Source of the DNA: JBOHDX01 sp050700835 | GTDB lineage: Bacteria; Actinomycetota; Actinomycetes; Propionibacteriales; Nocardioidaceae | Length of the DNA stretch: 64,000 nt | Assembly: GCA_050700835.1 (NCBI GenBank) | Contig: JBOHDX010000128.1 | Span: forward strand, 52,610 to 116,609 | Direction: 5' to 3' | In this document: positions 43,744-53,985 of the stretch, piece by piece | Position numbering within the stretch: position 1 is the first letter of the stretch | Layout: each line of letters starts with the position of its first letter | Position numbers and translations under genes: made by a program | The notes under the pieces: generated by a model | The model's input: only the letters and a program-made list of their open reading frames with translations | Told to the model about the DNA's origin: nothing | The model's database searches: none

Positions 43744-44921
43744 GTTAGCGTGCCGGCTCCCGCGTCCAACCGAGCCCGCACGCCCAGGGGGATGGCCAGG
43801 TTGCGCGACCCGTGTCCGAACGGGAGCCCCATGACCATCGGCGCTCCCAACGAGCCCAGCCGTTCAGCCAGAACCGACTCCACGAGCTCGGCGTCGCCGC
43901 AACTCTCGAACGTGCCGAGGGCCAGGCCGCGGACGCCTTGGAACCACCCGGCGCGCAACAGCTGGGTCAGCTGACGGTCGAGCCGGAAGGGCTCCTCGCC
44001 GACGTCCTCGAGCACAGCGATGCAGCCCGCCGCCGGCCGGTGCTCGGGGGTGCCCACACCGGCAGCGAGAAGGGCGACGTTGCCGCCGGTGAGCACGCCC
44101 TCGGCGACGCCGGGCACGACGGCCTCCGCCGTTGAAGCGAGCGAACCCATCGACGACTCGGGCTCGAGCAGGGTCCGCCGCAGGGACTCGACGCTGTCCC
44201 CGTCGACCACGTCGGCGAGGGACGTCACACCGGGACCGTGCAGCGTCACCAGTCCCAGATGGCTTGCCACCGCATGCTGCAAAGCGGTCAGGTCGGAGAA
44301 TCCGACCAACACCTTCGGCTCGGCGTTGCGCAGCGCGCGCCAGTCGATGTGGCCGATCATCCGCTGGCAGCCGTAGCCGCCCCGAGCCATGATCACCGCG
44401 CGTACCTCCGGGTCGACCCAGCACGCCTCGAAGTCTGCCGCGCGCTGCTCATCGGACCCGGCGAGGTAGGACACCGCCGAGTCGCCGGACAGCACATGCC
44501 GGCCGAGCCTCACCCTGAGCTTGAACGACTCCAGCACCTCGATCCCCTTGTCCAGGCGCGCCCTCGGCACCGGGCCGGCGGGCGCCACGACGCCGATGGT
44601 GTCCCCCACCTGCAACCGGCGAGGCCGAACCAGCTCACGCCCGGGACGCCGGGCTGCCGACGACTCGGACTTGCGGCGCCGAAGGCCCGCAACCGCCAAC
44701 GCGGCAACGACCTCACGGCTGGAGACCGGTCGGGCCCCCGCACCAACAAGAGCGTGGTACACCTCGGCCGGTACGTCGTAGTGGTCGCGCTCGAACCCCC
44801 GCGCGGGGATGCCCGCCAACGATGCGAACTCGTGAAGCTCCTCCACGGACGTGTCGCTGACCAGGTGCGACCACAGTCGTCCGCGCCCCGGCCAGCTCGG
44901 GGGGTCGATCAGCAAGGTCAC
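43719..44921 (-). CDS. DUF4031-LD-carboxypeptidase (peptidase S66) fusion
   Basis: A 400-residue two-domain protein. Residues 1-90 are a DUF4031 domain (VTLLIDPPSWPGRGRLWSHL, ERDHYDVPAEVYHALVGAGA, RPVSSREVV). After a linker, residues 105-400 are an S66 LD-carboxypeptidase that cleaves the terminal D-alanine from muramyl tetrapeptides: nucleophile Ser in GFSDLTALQHA, Glu in CIAVLEDVGEEPFRLD and His in PFGHGSRNLAIPLG. GTG 44921 overlaps the stop of cutC (GTGA). DUF4031 is normally a stand-alone protein of about 95 residues, so the fusion is unusual. The enzyme is normally cytoplasmic in cell-wall recycling; no signal peptide is seen. Confidence 0.9.
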   Translation of the reverse strand: MTLLIDPPSWPGRGRLWSHLVSDTSVEELHEFASLAGIPARGFERDHYDVPAEVYHALVGAGARPVSSREVVAALAVAGLRRRKSESSAARRPGRELVRPRRLQVGDTIGVVAPAGPVPRARLDKGIEVLESFKLRVRLGRHVLSGDSAVSYLAGSDEQRAADFEACWVDPEVRAVIMARGGYGCQRMIGHIDWRALRNAEPKVLVGFSDLTALQHAVASHLGLVTLHGPGVTSLADVVDGDSVESLRRTLLEPESSMGSLASTAEAVVPGVAEGVLTGGNVALLAAGVGTPEHRPAAGCIAVLEDVGEEPFRLDRQLTQLLRAGWFQGVRGLALGTFESCGDAELVESVLAERLGSLGAPMVMGLPFGHGSRNLAIPLGVRARLDAGAGTLTPLTPGLR

Positions 44922-45679
44922 GAGACGCCTTCGGCGGCTGACACCTCGTCGTCGAGCAGCAGCCGCCACGCCCGCACGAAGCCGGCGTCGACGTACGCCT
45001 TGGTCCAAGACCCGCCGGGCCTGACGCCGGCGCCGACATGGAAGGCTCGGACCCCAGCACGGGCCAGCCAAGGGATGTGCTCGGGGCGGAGCCTGCCGCC
45101 GGCCATGATCAGGATCGCCGTCCGCGCGTCGGCGCGGGCCATGGCCACGAGGCTGTCCTGGCCCTGCTCCACGCCGAGGGCCGACCCCGCCGTGAGCACG
45201 TGATCAAGCCCGGGCAGGTCGCGCAGAAGGCGCCACGACCGACCGGGCTCGAGGGTCTTGTCGATCGCCCGGTCGAACGTCCACGACAGGTCGGGCAGCT
45301 GGTCGACGATCTCGGTCACCACCTGCACGTCCACCTCGAGGTCGGCAGTCAGGAAGCCCAGTGCCACCCCGTCCGCACCGACGGCGAGATAGCTCTCGGC
45401 CAGGCCGACCAGCCGGCCGAGCTCGCCACCGGTCGTGGAGTAGCCGTCGGAGAGTCGGAGCAGTGGGCGTACCGGAAGGGAGGTCGAACGGACCACGGCC
45501 GAGACCAGCGAGGGCTCGGGGCTCCGCCCGTTGGAGTACGCCTCGTCCGACCCCGATCCGGTGAGCGGCGCGAGCAGCGCGAGCCGGTCCGCGCCACCGG
45601 CCTCCGCGGCCTCCGCGTCGGCCGGATGCACGACGGTCGTCTCCAGCAAGGGGGTGCGCGACACGGACGGTGCGGACAT
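44918..45679 (-). CDS. cutC: CutC family protein
   Basis: A 253-residue TIM-barrel protein named for copper homeostasis. Visible marks are LLETTVVHPADAEAAEAGGA, LPVRPLLRLSDGYSTTGGEL, DGVALGFLTADLEVDVQVV, LSWTFDRAIDKT (the HRAFD-like site, with the usual His replaced by Thr and Asp kept), LDHVLTAGSALGVEQG and IMAGGRLRPEHIPWL. Its role in copper binding is disputed in the literature. ATG 45679 fits the family start; the gene is coupled to the LD-carboxypeptidase fusion downstream. Confidence 0.88.
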   Translation of the reverse strand: MSAPSVSRTPLLETTVVHPADAEAAEAGGADRLALLAPLTGSGSDEAYSNGRSPEPSLVSAVVRSTSLPVRPLLRLSDGYSTTGGELGRLVGLAESYLAVGADGVALGFLTADLEVDVQVVTEIVDQLPDLSWTFDRAIDKTLEPGRSWRLLRDLPGLDHVLTAGSALGVEQGQDSLVAMARADARTAILIMAGGRLRPEHIPWLARAGVRAFHVGAGVRPGGSWTKAYVDAGFVRAWRLLLDDEVSAAEGVS

Positions 45680-45719
45680 GGTGCGGCCATTATCGGCCCG
45701 CGGTGCCACAATCGCGGTC

Positions 45720-46088
45720 GTGGAACGCCACGACCCGCCGATACCGACCGACGGTGACCCGGTGCTGGCTGCCCGGGCACGGGTCCTGCACGACCTCGGT
45801 GCGCGCGGCATGGCGGACGTGGTCGGCGTGTCGATCCTCGAGGACGCGGTCAGCCAGCGGCGCTGGTGGTTGTCGCAGTGGGCCGACGGCGCGCCGTTCA
45901 TCGCCGGGCTGATAGCTCAGGACGTCGCCGACGCGCTGTTCGATCGAGTGGGCAGGTGGCCGCGCTGCACCGCGTGTGAGCAGAACGCCGAGCACTCCCT
46001 GCACATCGAGCCCGAGCTCGGAGACGACCCGCACTGGGTGTGCGCGGAGTCGGGGATGACGGTGGCACCCCTGGGTGCACTTCGCTGA
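45720..46088 (+). CDS. Hypothetical protein, small actinobacterial type
   Basis: A 122-residue soluble protein starting at GTG 45720 (VERHDPPIPTDGDPVLAARA), with RRWWLSQWADGAPFIAGLIA in the middle and a CxxC motif (RCTACEQ), then HSLHIEPELGDDPHWVCAES. The CxxC with a later Cys and several His could bind zinc. It is divergent from cutC across a short gap and converges with coxG-like gene. No family name recognised; function unknown. Confidence 0.6.
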   Translation: MERHDPPIPTDGDPVLAARARVLHDLGARGMADVVGVSILEDAVSQRRWWLSQWADGAPFIAGLIAQDVADALFDRVGRWPRCTACEQNAEHSLHIEPELGDDPHWVCAESGMTVAPLGALR

Positions 46089-46095
46089 CGGTCCG

Positions 46096-46788
46096 TCAGG
46101 AGCGACGGCGCAGCAGCTTCCGCAGGATCACCAGCGCGCCGACCAGCCCGAGCAATGGTCGGGCATACCTCCTCAGCAGCACGGGGCCGATCGTGGTGAG
46201 CGCGTTGAGCTCCGCGGCGGGAGGAGCGTCGCTGGTGACGCTGGACGACGTGGTGGCCGACTCGTCCGCCACCGGTCCGGGGACGGGTTCGGCCGCCGGC
46301 TCGGTGTCGGGTTGCGTCGCAGCCTCCTGAAGCGGGGCCGGCGACACCGTTTGCAGCTTGCCGGCCATGCAGCCGACGAACTGACCCAGCAGCTTGTCGC
46401 TGACGTCCTGCATCACCCCGCGGCCGAACTGTGCGGGTCTGCCGGTGACGGCAAGGTCCGTCACGACCTCCACCGCCGTCCCGTCGCCGTCCGGGGACAG
46501 CACCGCCGTCACCGTGGCGGCAGCGGTGCCGTTGCCGCGCTTGTCCTTGCCCTTGGCCTCGATCACCGCCCGGTGTCCAGCCTCGTCGCGCTCCTTGAAC
46601 GACCCGGTCCCGTTGTACAGCAGGGAGATCGGGCCGAGCTTGACCTTGACCGAACCGGCGAAGTCATCGCCGTCCACCGACGTGAGCGTCGCGCCGGGGA
46701 AACAGGGCGCGATGCGTTCGAGGTCGTTGAACGCGGCCCAGGTCTCCTCGACCGATGCCGGGACGGTGAACGAGTGCGTCAGGTCCAC
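46096..46788 (-). CDS. coxG: CoxG-like SRPBCC protein with C-terminal membrane anchor
   Basis: A 230-residue protein: START/SRPBCC domain over residues 1-150 (MDLTHSFTVPASVEETWAAF, GRPAQFGRGVMQDVSDKLLG), an acidic Thr/Ser/Pro linker, and a C-terminal hydrophobic helix LLRRYARPLLGLVGALVILR. CoxG is thought to anchor CO-dehydrogenase-type enzymes to the membrane. It ends the operon, 21 bases after coxM. Confidence 0.9.
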   Translation of the reverse strand: MDLTHSFTVPASVEETWAAFNDLERIAPCFPGATLTSVDGDDFAGSVKVKLGPISLLYNGTGSFKERDEAGHRAVIEAKGKDKRGNGTAAATVTAVLSPDGDGTAVEVVTDLAVTGRPAQFGRGVMQDVSDKLLGQFVGCMAGKLQTVSPAPLQEAATQPDTEPAAEPVPGPVADESATTSSSVTSDAPPAAELNALTTIGPVLLRRYARPLLGLVGALVILRKLLRRRS

Positions 46789-46809
46789 GGGGCTCGACTC
46801 CTCCTCGGG

Positions 46810-47664
46810 CTAGGCGCCGGCGGCAGCGAGCACGGCCCGCCGGGTCAGGACACCAGCCAGGTGCCGACGGTAGTCGGCGTCACCGTTGAGGTCGCTCGGC
46901 GGGTTGGTCCCGTCGGCCACGGTCGCCACCGCGGCGGCGACCGCGGTGGAGTCGGCCGCCTGCCCCTGCAGCGCCTGCTCGACCGCGGTCGCGCGGATCG
47001 GTGTCGAACCCATGTTGGTGAGCGCGACGCGCGCCTGCGCGATCGAGCCTCCGTCGGTACGCACGGTCGCCGCGACCGCCACGATCGACCACTGCTGCGC
47101 CACCCTGGTGAACTTCTCGTACTGCGCCCCCCAACCGGTGTGCTTGGGCACGCGTACCTCGGTGAGGATCTCGTCCTCACCGAGCGCGGTCGTGAAGAGG
47201 TCCACGAAGAAGTCCTTCGCGGCAACGGTGCGGGTGCCGCCCGAGCCGGCGATCACGAATTCCGCCTCGAGCGCCAGGGCGGGCGCCGGCATGTCGCCGG
47301 CGGGATCGGCGTGCGCCAAGGCACCGCCGAACGTGCCCCGGTGGCGCACCTGAGGGTCGGCCACCGTCTCGGCGGCCGCTGCGAGCAGCGCGGCGTGTTC
47401 GCGGATCAGCGCGTTGGTGGCGATCTCGTGGTGCAACGTCATGGCACCGATCACGAGGGCGTCACCATCCTCGCGGACGCCGCGCAACGACTCGATGCGT
47501 CCCAGGTCGATGACCACCTCGGGCGCGGCCAGCCGCAGCTTGAGCACCGGGATCAGCGACTGACCGCCGGCCAGCACCTTGACGTCGTCACCCGACGAGC
47601 CGAGCAGGCGGATGGCCTCCTCCACGCTGTCGGGGGCGTGGTAGTCGAAAGCAGCGGGGATCAT
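46810..47664 (-). CDS. coxM: FAD-binding medium subunit of a molybdenum hydroxylase
   Basis: A 284-residue CoxM-type subunit: FDYHAPDSVEEAIRLLGSSG, the FAD pyrophosphate motif AGGQSLIPVLKLRLA, and the second FAD motif GTFGGALAHADPAGDMPA. It takes electrons from the iron-sulfur subunit to FAD. The ATG overlaps the stop of the large subunit gene by four bases. Together with CoxL and CoxS it forms an (LMS)2 enzyme in the cytoplasm. Confidence 0.93.
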   Translation of the reverse strand: MIPAAFDYHAPDSVEEAIRLLGSSGDDVKVLAGGQSLIPVLKLRLAAPEVVIDLGRIESLRGVREDGDALVIGAMTLHHEIATNALIREHAALLAAAAETVADPQVRHRGTFGGALAHADPAGDMPAPALALEAEFVIAGSGGTRTVAAKDFFVDLFTTALGEDEILTEVRVPKHTGWGAQYEKFTRVAQQWSIVAVAATVRTDGGSIAQARVALTNMGSTPIRATAVEQALQGQAADSTAVAAAVATVADGTNPPSDLNGDADYRRHLAGVLTRRAVLAAAGA

Positions 47665-50062
47665 GCGTGGCCTCCGTCGGTCGGACCGTTGAGCGCGCGC
47701 CAGACCCGGCTCGGCGACAACGGCATCTGGATGTCCTTGACCCCCAGGTGGCGTACGGCGTCGATGACGCCGTTGACGATCGCCGGCGTGGAGGCGATGG
47801 TGCCTGCCTCGCCGACGCCCTTGGCGCCGAGGTCGTTCGTCGTCGACGGTGACTCGGTGCGGCCGGTCGTGAAGCTGGGCAGGTCGGCGGCCGACGGCAC
47901 CAGGTAGTCGACGAACGAACCGGTCACCAGCGTGCCTTGGTCGTCATAGACGGCCTCCTCGAACAGCGCTTGCGCTATCCCCTGCGCCAGTCCCCCGTGC
48001 ACCTGACCGTCGACGATCATCGGATTGATCACAACGCCCACGTCGTCGACGCAGACGTACTTGCGCAGCGTGACGGCACCGGTGTCGGTGTCGACCTCCA
48101 TGGCGGCGAGGTGGGTGCCGTGCGGGAACGAGAAGTTGACCGGGTCGAACGTCGCGTCGGCGTCCAGGCTCGGCTCGAAACCGTCGGGCATGTCGTGCGC
48201 GGCGAACGTCGCCAGCGCCACGTCGCCGATGCCCATCCCCTTGTCGGTGCCCTTGACGCTGAACGTGCCACCGGCGAACTCCACGTCGTCGGCGCTGGCC
48301 TCGAGCAGGTGCGCGGCGACCTGCTTCGCCTTGTCGATCACCTTGTCGGCGGCCTTGAGCACCGCCATCGCTCCCACCGTCAGGGAGCGGGATCCGTAGG
48401 TGTCCATGCCCCTCTGTGCGACCTGCGTGTCGCCGTGCAGGATCTCGACGTCCTCGAACCCCACACCGAGCTTGTCCGCGACGATCTGGCTCCACGCGGT
48501 CTCGTGCCCCTGCCCGTGGGCGCTGGAACCGGTGACCACCTCGACCTTGCCGGTCGGGAGCATGCGGACCTGGGCGTACTCCCAGCCGCCGGCGCCGTAG
48601 GCGAGCGAGCCGAGCACCCTCGACGGTGCGAGGCCGCACATCTCGGTGAACGTCGAGATCCCGATGCCCAGCTGGACAGGGTCTCCCGAGTCCCGTCGCT
48701 TCTGCTGCTCGGCCCGCAGGTCGTCATAGCCGAACAGCTCCTTCGCCTTGTCCGTGGCCGCCTCGTAGTTGCCCGAGTCGTACTCAAGTCCGCAGACGGT
48801 GGTGAACGGGAACTCCTCGTGCTTGATCCAGTTCCGCTCGCGTACCTGCAACGGGTCGACCCCCAGCTCGACCGCAAGCTCGTCCATCATTCGCTCGATC
48901 GCGAACGTCGCCTCGGGCCGGCCGGCGCCTCGATAGGCGTCGGTCCAGGCCTTGTTGGTGAAGACGTTCGTGCAGGTGAAGCGGTACGCCGGGAACTTGT
49001 AGATCGCGTTGTACATGAACGCACCGAGGATCGGCACACCGGAGGTGACGAGCCCGAGGTAGGCGCCCATGTCGGCGAGCAGGTCGACCTTGAGGCCCGT
49101 GACGGTGCCGTCCTTGGTGGCCGACAGTCTCAGCCGCTGCACCTGGTCGCGGCCGTGGTGGGCGGCCATGAGGGACTCGCTGCGGGTCTCGGTGTACTTG
49201 CAGGGCTTGCCCAGCCGACGGGCCGCGAGCAGCGTGACGATCTCCTCGGGGGTGACCTGCAGCTTGCCGCCGAACCCGCCACCGACGTCGGGGGCGACGA
49301 CCCGCACCTTGCTCTCGGGGATGTCGCAGGTGAGAGCAAGCATCAACCGCAGGATGTGCGGGATCTGGGTGGCGGACCACATGGTGACCTGCTCACCCGT
49401 GGGGTCGACCACGGTCGAGCGCGGCTCCATGAACGACGGGATGAGCCGCTGCTGCCGGAACGTCCGCTCGATCACGATCCCGCCGGAGCGAGCGTCCTCG
49501 ATGGCCTTGTCGACGTCCGCGCCGGTCTCGGCTGCGGCCGAGTCGAAGACCCAGGTGGTCGACACGTTCGTCCCCAGATCTGGGTGAGCATAGGGCTCGC
49601 CCTGCGACGCCGCCTCTATGTCGAGCACGACCGGGAGGTCGGTGTAGTCCACGTCGACCAGCTCGGTCGCGTCCCGGGCCTGCGCTGCGGTGCGCGCCAC
49701 GACGACGGCCACGATCTCGCCGGCGAAGGCGATGTGGTCGACCGCGACTGCCGGGTGGGCCGGAGCCTTCTGGTCCTCGCTGATCGGCCAGGCGTTGGGG
49801 AGGCTGCCGTGGGCCTCGGCGATGTCCTGGCCTGTGATGACCGACACGACGCCCGGGGACGCCTTGGCGGCGTCGACGTTGATCGAGGCGATCGTGCCGT
49901 GCGCGATGGGGCTCCGCACCATCGCGAGGTGCAGCATGCCTGGCAACACCATGTTGTCGGTGTAGCGGGTGCGACCGGTGATCAGTCGCTGGTCCTCCTT
50001 GCGCAGGCGCGCCTTCCCGACCTCGAGGCCCGGCTGGTCCTGGGCACGCTCCTCCGTCACGG

Positions 50063-50066
<4 letters not shown>
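47661..50066 (-). CDS. coxL: Molybdenum hydroxylase large subunit, CO-dehydrogenase-like form II
   Basis: An 801-residue molybdopterin-cytosine-dinucleotide subunit. The active-site loop reads AYRGAGRPEA, the form II signature; the AYRCSFR loop of proven form I CO dehydrogenases is absent. Other cofactor motifs are GGGFGGKLQV, GSSAHGQGHETAWSQIVADK and KGVGEAGTIA with the catalytic Glu. It should hydroxylate or oxidise a small substrate; CO oxidation is unproven for form II. The ATG at 50066 overlaps the CoxS stop. Confidence 0.93.
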
Positions 50067-50539
<473 letters not shown>

Positions 50540-50629
50540 GCAGCCTCCTCGCGCACGGATGTCTACTGCGATCCTGCTGTGGTGTGACGCGCGTCGCAAG
50601 GGCGAGTTGTCAGATGACGCCAAGAGTCT

Positions 50630-51769
50630 TCAGCGCGGAGCCCCGTGATGGATGGGGCCGGCGCGTTCGGCGAGGCGTTCACCGGCACCGCCCCATTGCC
50701 GGGCGACGATCTCGGCCGCGATCGAGACCGCGGTCTCCTCCGGCGTGCGGGCGCCCAGGTCGAGGCCGATCGGGCTGGAGAGCCTTGCCAGCTCGTGGTC
50801 GGTGAGACCGGCCTCGCGCAGCCGGGCCAGCCGGTCCTCGTGGGTCCGTCGTGAGCCCATCGCGCCGAGGTAGGCGACCTGCGGCAGCCGGAGCGCCACC
50901 TCGAGCAGCGGCACGTCGAACTTCGGGTCGTGGGTCAGCACGCACATGACGGTGCGCGGGTCGATCGCGTCCGCGTCGACCTGCGCCCGCAGGTAGCGGT
51001 GCGGCCAGTCGACGACGACCTCGTCAGCGTCGGGGAACCGCGACGCGGTGGCGAACACCGGGCGGGCGTCGCAGACGGTCACGTGGTAGCCGAGGAACGA
51101 GCCGAGGCGGGCCACGGCGGCCGCGAAGTCGATCGCGCCGAACACCAGCATCCGGGGCTTCGGCGCGTACGACGCGGCGAACACCCGCATGCCCTCACCC
51201 CGACGCTGACCGTCGGGACCGAACGTGAGCAGCTCGCTGCGGCCTGCGGCCAGCAGACCCCGCACGTCATCGGTCACCGCGTCGTCGGCCCGGGCCGAGC
51301 CGAGCGAACCGGTCGGCGGCCCGTCGGCGCCCTCGGGCCGGATCACCAGCCGGCGGCCGAGCCAGGCCGGGTCGGGGTGCTCGACGACGGTGGCCACCGC
51401 CACCGGCCGGCCGGCGTCGATGTCGCTCGCAACCTCACCGAGTTCGGGGAACGTCTCGGCGGACACCTTCTCCACGAATACGTCCAGGATCCCGCCGCAG
51501 GTCAGGCCGACCGCGAACGCGTCGTCGTCGGACACGCCGTACCGCTGCAGGACGGGTGCGCCGTCGGCGACCACCTGCTGCGCGAGCTCGTAGACCGCGC
51601 CCTCGACGCAGCCACCTGACACCGATCCGACCGCGGTGTCGTCGGGCCCGACGAGCATCGAGGCGCCGGCCGGGCGTGGGGCCGATCGCCACGTGCCGAC
51701 CACCGTGCCGACACCGACGGTCTCACCGTCGCGCCACCATCGCACGAGCTCGGGGAGTACGTCACGCAT
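50630..51769 (-). CDS. XdhC/CoxF-type molybdenum enzyme maturation factor
   Basis: A 379-residue protein with the XdhC motifs RSAPRPAGASMLVGPDDTAV, GSVSGGCVEGAVYELAQQVV and LTCGGILDVFVEKV in the N-terminal half and a Rossmann fold in the C-terminal half (MLVFGAIDFAAAVARLG, YLGAMGSRRTHEDRLARL). XdhC proteins bind sulfurated molybdenum cofactor and insert it. The ATG at 51769 lies eight to nine bases after GGAGGTGATC (51774-51783), a complete match to the anti-Shine-Dalgarno; a GTG one codon earlier is also possible. Overlaps the VWA gene. Confidence 0.92.
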   Translation of the reverse strand: MRDVLPELVRWWRDGETVGVGTVVGTWRSAPRPAGASMLVGPDDTAVGSVSGGCVEGAVYELAQQVVADGAPVLQRYGVSDDDAFAVGLTCGGILDVFVEKVSAETFPELGEVASDIDAGRPVAVATVVEHPDPAWLGRRLVIRPEGADGPPTGSLGSARADDAVTDDVRGLLAAGRSELLTFGPDGQRRGEGMRVFAASYAPKPRMLVFGAIDFAAAVARLGSFLGYHVTVCDARPVFATASRFPDADEVVVDWPHRYLRAQVDADAIDPRTVMCVLTHDPKFDVPLLEVALRLPQVAYLGAMGSRRTHEDRLARLREAGLTDHELARLSSPIGLDLGARTPEETAVSIAAEIVARQWGGAGERLAERAGPIHHGAPR

Positions 51770-52853
51770 CACCGATCACCTCCAACAGCTCGGCAAAGGA
51801 CTGCATCGAGTGTCCGGCCACGAGCGCATCGACGTACGGCAGAGCCGCCGCGATGCCGCTCTGGACGGGCAGGTAGCCGGGCTTGCCCCGGTGTGGGTTC
51901 ATCCAGACGACCGAGTGCGCGATCCGCGCCAGCCGGCGGGTCTGTTCGCCCAACAGCACCGGGTCGCCACGCTCCCAGCCGTCGCTGGCGACAACCACGA
52001 CAGACCCTCGCGCCATTCCCCGCTGACCCCACCGATCAGTGAAAACTCGCAGCGACTCCCCGAGCCTGGTGCCGCCGCTCCAGTCGGGAACCGTGCGGCC
52101 GGCCTCCCGCAACGCCTGCTCCGGGTCACGCAGTCGGAGCGCCCTGGTGACCCGCGTCAGCCGGGTCCCGACGGTGAACACCTCTGTGCTGTGCGGCGCC
52201 GCGGTCACCACCCGGTGCGCCAGCCGCAGTAGCGCGTCCGCGTATGCCTCCATCGATCCGGAGACGTCGATCAGCAGCACCACACGCCGTGCTCGGCGGC
52301 GTTCTCGCGCGTACCGGATCCGGCCCGGCTCCCCCGCCCGGCGGATCTGGTCCCGCACGGTGGCCCGCGCATCGATGTCGCCGCGGTGGAAGCGCTGCCG
52401 GCGATGGCTGCGTCGCGTCGGCACCTGCACGACGAGGGCGTCGAACATGGCGCCGAGCCGATACCGCTCGCCGGCATTGAGCTCGGCCACGTCGCGGTGC
52501 CGCAGCACCTCGGTGTCGCTGGCGACGGTGCGCAGGACGCTCTCCTCACCGTCGTCGCCGACCCCGCCCGCGGTCAGGTCCGCCTGGCGGACCGTGCGAG
52601 GCGCGGGCCCGCTCCGGGGCCGCGGCAGGTCGTGATCGGTGAACCATGACGAGAAGACGCGGTCGTACCGGTCTATGTCGTCAGGGCCGGTGCACAGCGT
52701 TCCGCGTCCGGCCCAGTAGACCCCGTCGCGCTGGTCGGCGCCAACCAGGGACGTACCGGTCAGGAAGGTCTGGGCACGGTCGGTCGTGACCGGGACGCCC
52801 GCCTTCCGGACCGCCCGCGCGAACCCGAGCAGCACCGTGTCCGCGGCGTGCAC
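51762..52853 (-). CDS. VWA domain protein, CoxE-like
   Basis: A 363-residue protein with a C-terminal von Willebrand A domain: MIDAS motif VVLLIDVSGSMEAYADALLR (D-x-S-x-S), then TAAPHSTEVFTVGTRLTRVT and VVVVASDGWERGD. CoxE-type proteins form complexes with a MoxR-like ATPase to activate the molybdenum site of CO-dehydrogenase-type enzymes, and the ATPase gene lies just upstream. GTG 52853 sits right after GGAG; the start may be a few codons later. Confidence 0.88.
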   Translation of the reverse strand: MHAADTVLLGFARAVRKAGVPVTTDRAQTFLTGTSLVGADQRDGVYWAGRGTLCTGPDDIDRYDRVFSSWFTDHDLPRPRSGPAPRTVRQADLTAGGVGDDGEESVLRTVASDTEVLRHRDVAELNAGERYRLGAMFDALVVQVPTRRSHRRQRFHRGDIDARATVRDQIRRAGEPGRIRYARERRRARRVVLLIDVSGSMEAYADALLRLAHRVVTAAPHSTEVFTVGTRLTRVTRALRLRDPEQALREAGRTVPDWSGGTRLGESLRVFTDRWGQRGMARGSVVVVASDGWERGDPVLLGEQTRRLARIAHSVVWMNPHRGKPGYLPVQSGIAAALPYVDALVAGHSMQSFAELLEVIGDA

Positions 52854-52859
52854 CTCCGA

Positions 52860-53741
52860 TCACCCGGCCAGCAGCTGGTCGAGCCGGTTCCGCACCCGTT
52901 CCGCGTCCTCGCGGTACTTCAGCACGGCGCCCAACGTGGCGGCCGCGGTCTCCAGGTCGAGCTCGTCGCGGCCGAGGTGCAGGAGAGCCCTGGTCCAGTC
53001 CAGGGTCTCCGCCACGCCGGGCGGCTTGAGCAGGTCCTCGGAGTGGCGCATCCGCTGCACCGCCGCCGTCACCTGCTCAGCAAGTCGCTGCGAGACGTCT
53101 GGCAATCTCCGTCGGACGATCTCGACCTCGCGCGCCAGACCAGGGTGGTCGATCCAGTGGTAGAGGCACCGCCGCTTCAACGCGTCGTGCAGCTCGCGGG
53201 TGCGGTTGGAGGTGAGAACCACGGTCGGCGGTGTGCTGGCCACGACGGTGCCGAACTCGGGAATCGTCACTTGGTACGTCGACAGCACCTCGAGCAGGAA
53301 GGCCTCGAACTCGTCGTCGGCTCGGTCCACCTCGTCGATCAGCAGCACCGCCGGGCTCTCGCGCAGGGCGCGCAGGACCGGACGCGACAACAGGAACCTC
53401 TCGTCGAACAACGACTGCTCGACCTCGGCGACGTCGAGTGCTCCGGTCGACGCCGCCTCGACCGCGCGAAGGTGCAGGATCTGTCGCGGGAAGTCCCAGT
53501 CGTACAACGCCTGCGTCGCGTCGATGCCCTCGTAGCACTGCAGCCGGATCAGCGGGATGTCCAGACCCTCCGCCAGCGCCTCCGCGAGCGCCGTCTTGCC
53601 AGTGCCCGGCTCGCCTTCGAGCAGCAAGGGTCGTTGCATGGCCTGGCTGAGGTAGGTGATCGTCGACAGCCCGTCGTCGGCGAGGTAGCCGGTCTGGGCG
53701 AGCCGAGCGGCTACGTCGGAGGCACTGGCGAGGTCTGGCAC
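52860..53741 (-). CDS. MoxR-like AAA+ ATPase, CoxD-like
   Basis: A 293-residue AAA+ protein: Walker A GEPGTGKT (43-50), Walker B LLIDEVDRADDEFEAFLLEV, sensor-like VVLTSNRTRELHDALKRRCL. In Oligotropha CoxD helps build the [CuSMoO2] site of CO dehydrogenase; here its partner is the VWA protein downstream. First gene of the cluster on this strand. GTG/ATG start at 53741 (MPDLASASDVAARLAQTGYL). Confidence 0.9.
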   Translation of the reverse strand: MPDLASASDVAARLAQTGYLADDGLSTITYLSQAMQRPLLLEGEPGTGKTALAEALAEGLDIPLIRLQCYEGIDATQALYDWDFPRQILHLRAVEAASTGALDVAEVEQSLFDERFLLSRPVLRALRESPAVLLIDEVDRADDEFEAFLLEVLSTYQVTIPEFGTVVASTPPTVVLTSNRTRELHDALKRRCLYHWIDHPGLAREVEIVRRRLPDVSQRLAEQVTAAVQRMRHSEDLLKPPGVAETLDWTRALLHLGRDELDLETAAATLGAVLKYREDAERVRNRLDQLLAG

Positions 53742-53853
53742 ATGGCCAGCATCGCGGATCGCGGCGGGAGTACCAACCTGGGTATCGCATCGCCGAACGC
53801 CACCAGTGCTGCACCGCCGTCTCGACTGACCGGGAGCGGGCGCTGGTCAGCCG

Positions 53854-53985
53854 TCAGCGCTTGCGGCGCTCGAGCGCGCGGCGGACGCGCGCGTCGGACT
53901 GGCCCAGCACCTTGGACAGGATCTGGACACGGAACACGTAGCCGACGGCCACGGCCGCGACGATGACGAGAAGGATCCACCACAT
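53854..53985 (-). CDS. 43-residue single-pass membrane protein
   Basis: Read by hand because it is short: ATG at 53983-53985, 43 codons and TGA at 53854-53856. The protein MWWILLVIVAAVAVGYVFRV has an N-terminal TM helix, then a basic helix (QILSKVLGQSDARVRRALER) ending RKR. Codon use and the clean TM-basic layout look real, although the ribosome site (GTGG) is weak. It lies between the Cox cluster and the nucleotidyltransferase gene. Function unknown. Confidence 0.65.
   Translation of the reverse strand: MWWILLVIVAAVAVGYVFRVQILSKVLGQSDARVRRALERRKR

Noticed and set aside
46075..47907. A 610-codon open frame antisense to coxG and coxM
   Set aside because: Low-complexity, Arg/His/Gly-rich translation; the opposite strand carries clear Cox proteins.
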